A stretch of 64,000 bases of DNA from Terfezia claveryi (Eukaryota; Ascomycota; Pezizomycetes; Pezizales; Pezizaceae), in assembly GCA_015179025.1 (NCBI GenBank), contig WHUX01000033.1, positions 360,846 to 424,845 on the forward strand. Direction: 5' to 3'. Positions 53,070 through 62,269 of this stretch are shown here, piece by piece. Position numbers and translations under genes: made by a program. Below the pieces are notes generated by a model. That model saw nothing but the letters and a program-made list of their open reading frames with translations, made no database searches and was not told the DNA's origin. Position 1 is the first letter of the stretch. Every line of letters begins with the position of its first letter.

Positions 53070-53398
53070 CCCGGCCAGTACGCAACCATGTGTAGGCCCG
53101 AGAGGGCATATTTGTTCCACTCCGACCTCGTTATTCAGAAACCTGGTTCAGTGCGTGCTTGCGGGCTTTGGCGGTTTTGTCAACTCCGGTCACTAAGGAA
53201 GTCAACGAAGAGAAGATGAGGAATGCATCCGATGTTATCCAGGAGATAATATACAAGCATTACTTCATCATGTTAAGGAAACTCAAATAATTTTCAATGC
53301 TGAACGATGTTCTTCCAATTATAGTCAAATTGAAACTTGGGCTACATGCTTCTCCGTCACAAACTACTGTAGAACAGTAGGCTTCGCTGCAAATTAGG
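53070..53398. other. Gypsy flank, unassigned
   Basis: Right flank of the gypsy element. Possibly an old LINE fragment on the minus strand up to about 53210; the rest is unrecognised. Confidence 0.3.
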
Positions 53399-53865
53399 TC
53401 ACGCCTCAGAAGAAGCTTTGCTCGGGCCTCCAACTAATTTTGGAACCGGGTGCCCACGCACAAATAGAGAGCTATCATCTGTAAATTTTGGTACCCATTC
53501 CGAATCAAAAGGTAGGGATAGAACGTTACATCCATACGGTACATGAGCGTGTATACTGTCTATTTTCTCATTCCCAGATATATGTTCTGCCATGACGGAT
53601 TTAAAACTTTTTAGTACGTAAAAATTTCCACACTGTTCAACGGAACATGCTATCCAGCACACTGCGAAATTACCTCTGGCCATACTGTCACTTTCAGAAG
53701 ATAATGGCGGTATTGATTTAGGTTAGTTTTACCCCTAGGTTCCGCTCGATTCGAAGTGCAATTGAAGCGTATTCTAGTACTGCGCGTACGAATTTTGAAG
53801 GGTATTTGCATACAATACGTAGTAAATCTCGGTTGTCCTTCAGAAAGTAATTCCTTGAACTCCAA
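53399..53865 (-). other. Hypothetical minus-strand gene fragment
   Basis: Two overlapping ORFs: 53650-53865 (MEFKELLSEGQPRF, then TRIRFNCTSNRAEPRG) and 53399-53683 (MARGNFAVCWIACSVEQCG, ENKIDSI-like region, PYGCNVLSLPFDSEWVPKF). A possible intron (GTAAAACTAACC to CTGAAAG, about 53690-53733) would link them. Protein-like composition with evenly spread hydrophobics, but I recognise no family. Could be a host gene remnant. Confidence 0.35.
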
Positions 53866-53878
53866 TTTAAGTACAGGT

Positions 53879-53952
53879 AAACCTCTATAATAGCATAACG
53901 TTAGGACCGGGGTTCATATGCTAATAGAGGAGATATGCATTTATAGAGGTTT
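53879..53952. repeat. Foldback with pogo-like AACCTCTATA ends
   Basis: AAACCTCTATAATAGCATA at the left and its near-complement TATGCATTTATAGAGGTTT at the right, 74 bp apart. AAACCTCTATA-type ends are common in pogo/Tigger-like elements, so this may be a tiny MITE or an isolated transposon end with internal repeats. Confidence 0.55.
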
Positions 53953-54227
53953 TGCTTGGCATCACGTGAATATGGCAATTGGCAACTTTGTTGCCAATTT
54001 TTAAATTGAAACAAAGTGTACTGTACTTTATTTTGTTTCATATAGGTAGATATATTAGCTATAGAAACAGGTCTAGGGAAGCGCATGAAGTCTAGGTACT
54101 GGTATAGCCATAGGAGCGCGTAATGTAAAGCATAGGAACGTGAACAGATGTAGCGGACCCCCCCGAAGCACCAGTCTACAGGAGCACTGAGAGATATCAT
54201 ATCGCGTAGAGAAAAAGGGGATTGTAG

Positions 54228-54415
54228 AGTATGCCGGGTAGGGTATGCCAGGTAGGGTATGCCGGGTATGCTGCTTATGCTATGTGCGCGATATGCTGGG
54301 TAATTTGAGTATGCTGTGTAGCGTGCTGGGGTGGGTATGCTGGTGCAGGTTATGCTGGCTATCTGGGTTGCTGGGTTGCTGGGTATGCTGGGTATGCTAG
54401 GTAGGGTATGTTGGA
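54228..54415 (+). repeat. GGGTATGCT-type degenerate tandem repeat
   Basis: Repeated GGGTATGCC/GGGTATGCT/GGTAGGGTATG words over about 190 bases. Non-coding. Confidence 0.85.
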
Positions 54416-54489
54416 CACGTGTTAGTCTGGAGGAGAGGGTGTTGGGTCTAGTAGAAGAGTGGTATAGTGTTGTATCTTAAACATGTTTA

Positions 54490-54682
54490 ATCCGGCCTCC
54501 GGGTCATCGGCTAGTCCATCAATAACAGTATGGAGCCTCGCCCTGGCACTTGTATTTACTCATGTGGGTCAGCAGATTAACTTGCCGCAACCTTGAATCC
54601 ACTCGGGTTTCCTCATGGCTCCTCATGGCTCCCCTAACGGGGCCGCATAGAAGTCATAAATTTTTAAAAAAAAAAAAAAAAG
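54490..54682 (+). mobile_element. LINE B 3' tail
   Basis: GGCCTCCGGGTCATCGGC ... CCCTAACGGGGCCGCATAG then A-run ending 54682. About 190 bp, no coding part. Target duplication not found. Confidence 0.85.
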
Positions 54683-54890
54683 ACTCGCCATCATTATGTT
54701 ATTAATGAAGAGATTGTATGAGAGCCATAATCTTATAAAACGGGCCGTAGTATCCTTTGATTTACCTCCCCACCGACATCTGTGGCGAGCATCTGAGCCT
54801 GAGCAAACCTTAAGCCCTTCAGATACCAGAATCACAAATTCCCCCTTACAGTCAAGCGACTACTAGTAATTTGCCACACTTCTTTACAAA

Positions 54891-55374
54891 CATGAAAGGA
54901 TCTATCATTCCACTTGCAGTTATTTCGTTGGTTGCTTTCTTCTCCACCACCGCACATGCAGTTTGCGTAGGTTACAATTATGCCTTTTACGATGGTGGTT
55001 CGGGTACTTGTAATTAGCCGAATCCCTGCGCAAGTGTTTAAATTCTACATTTTGTGACCTCTTCCCGTAGGGTAGTCGAGTTGGACCTATGCTAAGACAA
55101 GGTGTGCAGATATCATCACTGACTGTACTCCTCAGTGCAATAATATCCATGTGGACGATCAAGTAAGCAATGTTTGTACGACGGGGAAGTATAAATGCTC
55201 CCAGCCACCAATCCGGGTCACTGATATCAAGGTAAAAGGCCTTTGGTATGCTTGCCGTAACGATCCAAGAAAAGGGCGATGCAATGGACGCCCTGGAGCA
55301 CAGTCCGTACCAACATCTTGCATGGATCCCCTCATACACCGGGAGTTACGTTGTGAATCTTTGGCTTTAACTTG
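54891..55374 (+). pseudogene. Small secreted Cys-rich protein, nonsense-broken
   Basis: ATG at 54891 starts a classic signal peptide (MKGSIIPLAVISLVAFFSTT, cleavage likely after AHA, residue 23). The mature part begins VCVGYNYAFYDGGSGTCN, then TAG at 55015-55017, then PNPCAS. A probable intron ends at GTAG near 55073. The next exon reads SSWTYAKTRCADIITDC, CNNIHVDDQVSNVC, YKCSQPPIRVTDIKVKGLWY, ACRNDPRKGRCNG and SCMDPLIHRELRCESLALT, stopping at 55374. At least ten Cys in about 120 residues. This looks like a fungal small secreted protein, role unknown. The intron 5' site is not certain (GTGTTT). It is the second clear non-transposon gene in the window. Confidence 0.6.
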
Positions 55375-56095
55375 AATGCTGACGCTCTCAACTACCTAGT
55401 GCCGCAAGGATAGAAAGTGCAATTTGATAGAGGGCCGGATTGCAAGGGACGAATACGAGGCAATTGAGCGCAGGAATGCGGAGTTAGATGTCGAGTTGGC
55501 TGAGTTTCAAGCCAAGGAGAGGGTTTAGGCGCGGATACTAGCAGTATTAGTGGAACAGGGTCAACTTAGGAAATTATAACATATACTGGAACTTTCACCT
55601 ATGTATGGGGGGAGAACCTTGAAAGGGGAGATCTTTATGCTCCACTGTTTCGTTTAGTTTCATTACTATGACACGCAGTAGCTAGGTCAATAGAGCTAGG
55701 CTATAGAAATCAAATTGATCATGATCGTGACCCAGAAACATTCATCCCTCCAGCTCTCTAACATTACCTATTCATCATACAATTTAGGCAAGATGCTGGA
55801 AACCATACTATACCTTTCTTGTGCTGGCTAGCTTCCAAATCAGAGCGCACTGCACTAGAATTACCAAAGCCTTGATTGAGTTATATTCTGGGAGCTGCTT
55901 CTCTAATATAATGGCTGAACTGGTAGCTGAAGGAGAGTTCTAGAAAAATTCGAAGCCTGCCGTAGGCTCTAGGCTTCATAATTCTAACTACGCCTGGGCA
56001 GGGGCCGGTTTTCAGATTACACGAGTTCATGATGCTCATTCCTTACGAGCTCACCTAGTCTAGTTGTCATTATTCTCACTTTTCACGAGTTCATT
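55375..56095. other. Unassigned sequence
   Basis: A frame near 55425-55520 reads EGRIARDEYEAIERRNAELD, a coiled-coil scrap possibly from a transposon tail. Nothing else recognised. Confidence 0.3.
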
Positions 56096-56265
56096 TTGAG
56101 GTTGAGTCCCAATCAGGCCCCAGGTCATCGGCTCGTCCATTAATGACAGCATGGGGCCTCGTCCCATTCGTTTACTTGTATTTAGCTCTCACGGATCCGG
56201 CAGATTCACTTGCCTTATCCGGTTATCCATGAATTATAACGGGACCCTATAGGAGTAACAAGTAA
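56096..56265 (+). mobile_element. Diverged LINE B 3' tail
   Basis: CAGGCCCCAGGTCATCGGCT, TTAATGACAGCATGGGGCCT and CCTATAGGAGTAACAAGTA correspond in order to the LINE B 3' UTR and end. No poly-A left. Confidence 0.7.
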
Positions 56266-56269
56266 TCAC

Positions 56270-56836
56270 CCCACTGAGACCGGAGAACATATCGTCTTCG
56301 ACTGCCCACGCTTCAACCGGATACGCAGCGGTTTATTGGGGGGGAGGAGGAGCTGGGAGGAGCTCGACGAACTGGATTGGAGGAAAGAAGGGGAAGGAGA
56401 AGAGAGATACGAAGCTATAGAGGCCTTCTTCAGCCTTCTATACCATGAGCTTATGTAGGGAGCTGTCGGGAATGCCGTTGCCGTCGGGAGCTGGAGATGA
56501 AGAGAGATATTTACGAATTTTCACGAGTTTCCTTGCATTTCAGTCCCATTTATCTCAGTTCTGTCAGTTCACCCGGTTATTTCCAGTTTATCTCAGCTTC
56601 TAGTCCTTCAAGTTCATCAATTCGCAGTCGAGTACCAGTCAGGCCTCCGGGTCATCGGCTAGGTCCGTTAATGACAGCATGGGGCCCTCTGCAAGTTCGT
56701 GTATTTAAGTTTGCGTGGGGTTGGCAGATTAACTTGCCTCTCCCTTGAATCCACCGGGTTTCCGCGTGGCTCCTCATAGCCCCCCTAACGGGGCTGCATA
56801 GGAGTACTGAGTTTTTAAAAAAAAAAAAAAAAAAAA
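56270..56836 (+). mobile_element. 5'-truncated LINE B copy
   Basis: Starts within the ORF2 C-terminus (ENIVFDCPRFNRIRSG, then a GGGG run, then EELDELDWRKEGEG and EAIEAFFSLLYHELM, stop near 56457), followed by the 3' UTR and GTACTGAGTTTTT plus A-run at 56815-56836. It aligns with 42868-43407. Target duplication not evident. Confidence 0.85.
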
Positions 56837-57020
56837 TAGGCAGGGGTCATACTCAGGCAAATTCTCAACAAAAGAATTTCAAATAAATTACACCCTACTG
56901 TTCATAGTCTAATTTAACTCGGTAATCAACATGAAATTTCCCCAGATGGTTAGCCTTTATTAATTCCTTTTCTTTTTTTTAAGTTTTTTAATACTCATTA
57001 CTTACATGCAGCCCTAGGTA
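56837..57020. other. Spacer with another LINE tail
   Basis: TTTTTTTTAAG..., AATACTCATTACTTACATGC at 56970-57010 is the complement of a LINE tail of the type at 42106. The rest is AT-rich and unassigned. Confidence 0.45.
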
Positions 57021-57025
57021 GAGAG

Positions 57026-57760
57026 AGACGGCACAGGACGGGGAGGAGAGGTTGCTAGTGGTGTTTACAGCGAGGACCAGAGAGGGGGAGATTTGAAAGA
57101 GTATGGGGGTTTCTTGGGAGATAGGGCAATGGTGGCAGACGGCAAACTTAATGCAATGTACCTGGCGTTGGAAAAAGAGGACTCAGACATGATCGCCATC
57201 TTATCCGACTCTCAGGCAGATGTCCAGGCGGTCACGAAGATGGGTTCAGGCGCACCCTCTAGGTCAGGCATCGAGAAGAAATTCGGGGATCTTAAGATCT
57301 TAAGATCTCATGGGTCAGGGGCCATATAGGAATCGAGGGGAACGTGAAGACGGATCGGGTTGCCAGCTTTCACTCCCATCTAGGCGCGTTCACGGGCAAG
57401 GCCCATACAGTTAACAGAAGGGGGAATCCGGATGTCCTACAATGCGAGACAAAAAGAGGTGAGAACGGAGGCAGGATATGGGATCAGGAGAGTGGAATGG
57501 GACCAGCGCGCCTTGTCAGTATACACGCAGATGCGCACGAACAGGGGTCCTCAGAAGAGTTGGCTCCACCATATCGGCAAGGCCAAGACGGGAGAACATA
57601 TCGTCTTCCACTGCCCCACCTTTAGTGGCCCCAGGAGGGCCCTTCTAGGGAAAAGCGCAGCTGGGAAGAGCTGGACAAACCGGAGTGGAGGAAGGAAGCA
57701 GAGGAGACCTTTGAGGCCACGGAGGCCTTCTTTAAGCTCTTGTCCCAAAGGCTCATTTAA
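57026..57760 (+). pseudogene. LINE ORF2 RNase H and C-terminal fragment
   Basis: Plus-strand, frame-shifted. RNase H blocks: LNAMYLALEKEDSDM, AILSDSQADVQAVTK and, in a second frame, IEGNVKTDRVASFHSH (the ADxxA block with changes). A third frame gives HHIGKAKTGEHIVFHCPTF, the CCHC-type tail, then EAFFKLLSQRLI-like codons near 57725-57760. Order and spacing match the C-terminal third of LINE ORF2. Confidence 0.85.
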
Positions 57761-57889
57761 ATTTCGGAGATTGAGTTGTTCCTTTTTAGTTCAATTCACA
57801 CCCAATTTCCTTTGTCCAGTTCATCATCATTTCTCATAGTCCGTCCATTTATTTTAGTTCATCTCGTTCTCGCTTTTATCGGTCTTTGG

Positions 57890-59095
57890 AATGGAGGCTC
57901 AGTCCTTATTGCGGCTATTGGCTTTAGCACGAACTATTGCCTTTGTTTGACCAACTGCCAGACCTATCATAATGCACCTTTCATCACAGTTCCATAGGTT
58001 TTCAGGTCTGATTTTGTACTGCCATATAAGACTCCGTAGTGTGTGATACCATTTGGTTTGCTCCTCTAATATTGCAGTAACTTTAGATCGAGACTTCTCT
58101 AGATAATGGCAATACTTGAGCGGAATACTAGAGTGTCGGGAAAGGAAACGCTCAGCACAATAGATACCAGGAATGATTTTCTATTGAGAAATGTGAGCTT
58201 GCAGAATCTGGATAGCCATTGACACTACGCCTGGGCACGAGCCGAGCCGGCTCGAGCCCGGAGGTCGTTGTAACCGCGAAATACCGAAGGTACCCGGTGA
58301 GTGGAAATCTTCAAAATGCGTTGCAGTTCTACCCTTTCCTCTTTTTTTTTTCTCAATAACACAACCTCCTCCGGCAGTCCTGGAGTTCATTTCCTCCCTT
58401 CAAAATTTATCAACTATAATCGCTCCATTTCCGACATAACCAAACACGCCTACCAACACAAGAGGAGGAAACTGCACAAATTGATGAAATCACCGCTGTA
58501 TCTCGCTATGGTTGAAACCTACCATTTGCTCGGTTACGACAATATTGCAGTCCTATATATCGTCCGATTTCGCAGCCGACTTTAGGTGGACGATGAAGGT
58601 TGAAATTGATTTTGTCCATTTCCACGTCTGTTTATATCTGTATCTTCCATATTTCTGCGTCTTTGATTTTTTCCATGACCTATACAGATATGTAGCGTAT
58701 GCAGTTATCTATTTACTCTTGCAATTCTCGCGAGCCGGCTCGAGCTCCTTTGTAAAACCACGAGTCGGCTTGAGCCCGGCTCGTGCCCATGCCTAATTGA
58801 TACTAGCATTAGTAGTGTGACAGGAAAGTAGAGATCGCTCATCCTTCCACACAAGTCAACTATCACTTCCTCTTCACCAGTAGTGAGAAGTTTCTATGAT
58901 TGCCGAGCCTTAGATTATGATGCTTGTATCCCACCGTTGTAGCGTAGTAGGATTTACTCCAAATGCCTTGGCTACTTTAGCCTTAGACTCTTTGGGGTGC
59001 TTGCGAGCATAGTCTATTGCTCGTGTCAGTTGCGAATCATACAACTTGAGCTCTAGTTGTAGCTGTTTTATCTTTTTAGAGGTTTTTGGTGGCAT
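57890..59095 (-). pseudogene. Pogo-type transposase remnant split by hAT MITE
   Basis: Minus strand, ATG at 59095. N-terminus MPPKTSKKIKQLQLELKLYD, then HPKESKAKVAKAFGVNPTTL, the helix-turn-helix of pogo/Fot1 transposases. It continues LLTTGEEEVIVDLCGRM (Tc5-type domain) into a 570-bp hAT MITE and resumes MAIQILQAHISQ, stop, KIIPGIYCAERFLSRH, then SLIWQYKIRPENLWNCDE, where NCDE is the first catalytic Asp. It is lost after about 57890, so the rest of the DDE core is missing. It differs from the 50-kb transposase, so it is a separate family. Confidence 0.85.
58226..58795. mobile_element. hAT-type MITE, 570 bp, 8-bp TSD
   Basis: Ends TACGCCTGGGCACGAGCCG and (complement) TAGGCATGGGCACGAGCC. Flanked by ATTGACAC (58218-58225) and ATTGATAC (58796-58803). 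Subterminal GAGCCGGCTCGAG palindromes at both ends. Removing it with one flank rejoins pogo coding sequence as LLMLVSMAIQILQ. Non-autonomous. Confidence 0.9.
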
Positions 59096-59404
59096 GGTGT
59101 TGATGATTTCGGCAGCGCAACGAAATTTGTGATATTTGAGCGTGGGTTTGAAATAGGAATCGTCATGTGGGTGTCAATCATTATGCAGTTTGAGATACTA
59201 TTTCTAATTAAAGTTATCAAAGCGAACAAAACCCAAGTTACTTACTGAAACTGAAAACTCATTCATGTACGGAAACCTCATATTAAGAACTTGATCCAAT
59301 TCTGTGTGCTTTTGGCTTCCTAGCTTTGGCCTATTTTTAGCGTGACAGTAGGTAGATATCAGGGGATGATATCTGGTGACAACATGGTGTCAGTTTGTAA
59401 AAGC
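59096..59404. other. Unassigned sequence upstream of pogo remnant
   Basis: Presumed 5' end of the pogo element; I cannot identify its TIR. Confidence 0.3.
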
Positions 59405-59705
59405 TGCAATATGCTATAGAGTAGTAGATACTGGTAGGATCTGTGGTAGCAACATGAACCCTATTGAGGAAACAGAGACAAGGCAATATGAACTGAGGAC
59501 ATAGATGGTTCCAGATTGTATGTTTGAGTGGCCGAGAGAGTTGTGTCTTGTTCCAAAATATGCTGCAATCATACTATAGAGTAGCAGACACTGGCAGGAT
59601 CTATGATAGCAATATGAACTCTATTGAGGGAACAGATACAGGCCAATGTGAACTGAGGATATGGACCATTCTAGATTATATATTTGAGTGGCCAAGCTAT
59701 TTGTC
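59405..59705 (+). repeat. Tandem duplication, unit about 160 bp
   Basis: Two diverged copies sharing ATACTATAGAGTAG.AGA, CTATTGAGG.AACAGA and TGAACTGAGGA.AT in the same order. Non-coding. Confidence 0.75.
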
Positions 59706-61303
59706 TCTAACTTAGGAAATAAAACATTGCACTAAAGTTGGAGGTGTCAATATAGTAATAGTAAGTAAATTAACTAAAAGAGAGTATACAGAGAGCAATT
59801 GCTAGCTAACCCTATAATAAATTCTTGGTAAACAATAATACTCTTATTTAGAGGTAATAGGTGATAAGAGTTAAGGTTAATTGTTTTTTATTTTCATGTT
59901 TATTTATATTAGTGTCTTTTATATTTCTGTATCTTTTCTAGAACCAGACTACCTGTAACAAGGGCTTCGGGGGATAAGGTAACTAAGGGGTACACCTGTA
60001 CGTATATTAGAGGGAGGCAGCTTTGCTATAGAATTGTTTAGAGAGGTGAGATATGAAGAGGCAAAGCAAGACGATAGCAAGAAGTATACAAGAAGGGTAC
60101 ACCTTCATGGAGAGAAGCAAGGTCCTGTATTGGATATACAAAACATTGGATAGGAATCTAATAACAGTATGAGGGACAGGGGCTATATATACATGATTCT
60201 GGACTAGGGCAATCAGAAGGGATAAGCTTCTTAAGATCCCTATCTCAAGAGCCAAGTAAGATAGCAATAACTTATCATCTGTGTTGCAGGTGATACCTAG
60301 AGCAATAACAAGGAGATAACCAATGAATGACAATACGACACTCAGGTAGGATCCTGTTCAAGTGTCAAACCAGACCAAGGCAATACCTTATTACCTGTGA
60401 TTATAGGTAATGATAAAGACAACTAAACACGCCATTGTGATACTATCTTTTCTCTTATTTTCATAAATATTTAGTATTGTGGTTATCTATTTATTTTTAA
60501 GAATTCTCAACAAGCCACCTCATGCCTAGTCTAAGCCATACCTAGTTCTATACCAACTTTACAAAGCCAAATACTAGCTCACAAATATGAACAACTAATA
60601 TATCTATTATAGATGCCTCTTAAAGTATAGTAAGGAAAGATATATTCGGACTTTAATTGGACAGGATAGTTTGTTTAGATATCCTTAATAGCTAAGTCTA
60701 TAGAGTTAGGCCCCTATATTTATAACTAGTTGCTATTCTGTATTTATAGAGCTTATTAATTTGAAAAAATAATTTATAACAACTATAATCTAAATAAACC
60801 TACTTCTTATAGCTTTAGATACTCAAGACCTACATCAGCTAAACATACTATAGAGAACTAGATAGAACTAAGCTATTAAACAGGCAAAGTAGTTACAATA
60901 ACATAGTTAGCTTTCTGCTAATAAAAAAAGGCAGAAATCTAGTAATATACTAGATGGTAGTATGGCCTAACCCTCACTTAGATATATAACTCATATTATT
61001 TTCTAAGTGTAGATGTAACGGCGTAAGTCGTTGGCTGTGGCTATAACTAAAGACGTGACTACAAGGAGCGCACGAAGACGAGATTATAACTGTAGATTGA
61101 AGTATCAAGACAAAAGGCAGAGTCTGTATTACCAAGGTTATAATACAAGACGTTGCGTAAGGAACAAGAACAAGAAACGACAATTACGGCTTCCTATATA
61201 CACGATTGCTGTGGCCAAAGGAGTGGCACCCGACTAACTTGACGTCACCTGCGATTATAGGTGATACTCCGCGATCCACCTCTCTAATCCCTTCTAGTAT
61301 TAA
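59706..61303. other. AT-rich sequence, mostly unassigned
   Basis: Nearly 1.6 kb of low-complexity AT-rich DNA. The minus-strand ORF 60007-60333 is hydrophobic (FIGYLLVIALGITCN, ILLAIVLLCLFI) and has no recognisable family; it is probably chance in AT-rich DNA. ATACAAGACGTTGCGTAAGG near 61144 repeats a phrase from 25149. Confidence 0.35.
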
Positions 61304-61440
61304 GACACTCCGAACAAGTCTGTTCGGGTGTCAAATACCATGCTGACACTCGAACAAGCCTGTTCGGGTGTCAAATACCACGCTGACACTCAAACAAGCC
61401 TGTTCGGGTGTCAAATACCACGCTGACACTCGAACAAGCC
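61304..61440 (+). repeat. 40-bp tandem array of hairpins
   Basis: Units start GACACTC at 61304, 61345, 61385 and 61425. Each has the dyad GACACTCGAACA-AGCC-TGTTCGGGTGTC, separated by AAATACCACGCT. The last unit is cut in its loop by the LTR beginning at 61441. Confidence 0.93.
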
Positions 61441-62118
61441 TGTAATGAATGGTACTAGACAGTATTCATTCGGTACTATTTATACAATCTATATCCGTAG
61501 GCACGGACATTTGTGTATTTCGGTTCTGCTGAGGTAAGACCTCAGAAGGGTAGGGAGATTACTATGTGGGACGTTCCCAAAGGGAACAGTAATAAACTGG
61601 TGTAATCTATCTTATATGATTTGTGCTATCTAAGCTATATGATCTTGATCTGATCAGAATATAGGCTTGCTTGCTCTGAGTGCTTGCTTGGTTGCTTCTT
61701 GTCTTTCTGTGGATTCCAGAGGGAATCCAGCGGCCTATTTATACTCCTCTGAGATCTGATGACTAAGGAAATAAATACAATAAAGGGTGGCACACCAGAA
61801 GGTAGTGTGCTATACAAAAGGGGTCATGTGGCCATGGTAATAAGTCACACGCCTTAAACGATAGTCATGTAGCTATAGTAATGAGTCACATGCCTTAAAC
61901 AGAGGTCATGCAGCCATAATGAGGGTGTCTTCATATGGCAAGTGCCATGGAACTTCCCATGGCAGATTCCGCGTGCTATGGACGTTTATAGAGCAATAGG
62001 ACGTGGTAGAAGGCTAGTCCTTCAACCGAGAGCTTAGTTATATAACATAGTAGTAATATAGGAAATACAAAAGTATATAATCAATTATATAAGCAATGAG
62101 ATAACGTTCTCCATTACA
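61441..62118 (-). repeat. Chromovirus-type gypsy 3' LTR
   Basis: 678 bp, starting TGTAATGAATGG and ending CTCCATTACA, so the ends are a TGTAAT/ATTACA inverted repeat. On the minus strand it is preceded by the purine-rich CCTTCAATGTGGGGAAG (62119-62136), the PPT. The 5' LTR lies outside the window. Confidence 0.85.
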
Positions 62119-62136
62119 CTTCCCCACATTGAAGGA
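62119..62136 (-). other. Polypurine tract of chromovirus
   Basis: GTGGGGAAG on the minus strand directly next to the LTR. Confidence 0.6.
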
Positions 62137-62269
62137 TTTCCTATCCTTACTTCCTTCGCTCTGCCATATTGGTTTCCATACGTCCTAAGATTTGATGTAT
62201 TGTTAATACATTAGCATTAATATGAATATCCTTAGTGTTTCCTTGACTCATGATTCTATTTCGTTCTTA

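Noticed and set aside
60007..60333. Hydrophobic 108-codon minus-strand ORF as a membrane protein
   Set aside because: AT-rich low-complexity region, no family features, no neighbouring gene structure; likely chance.
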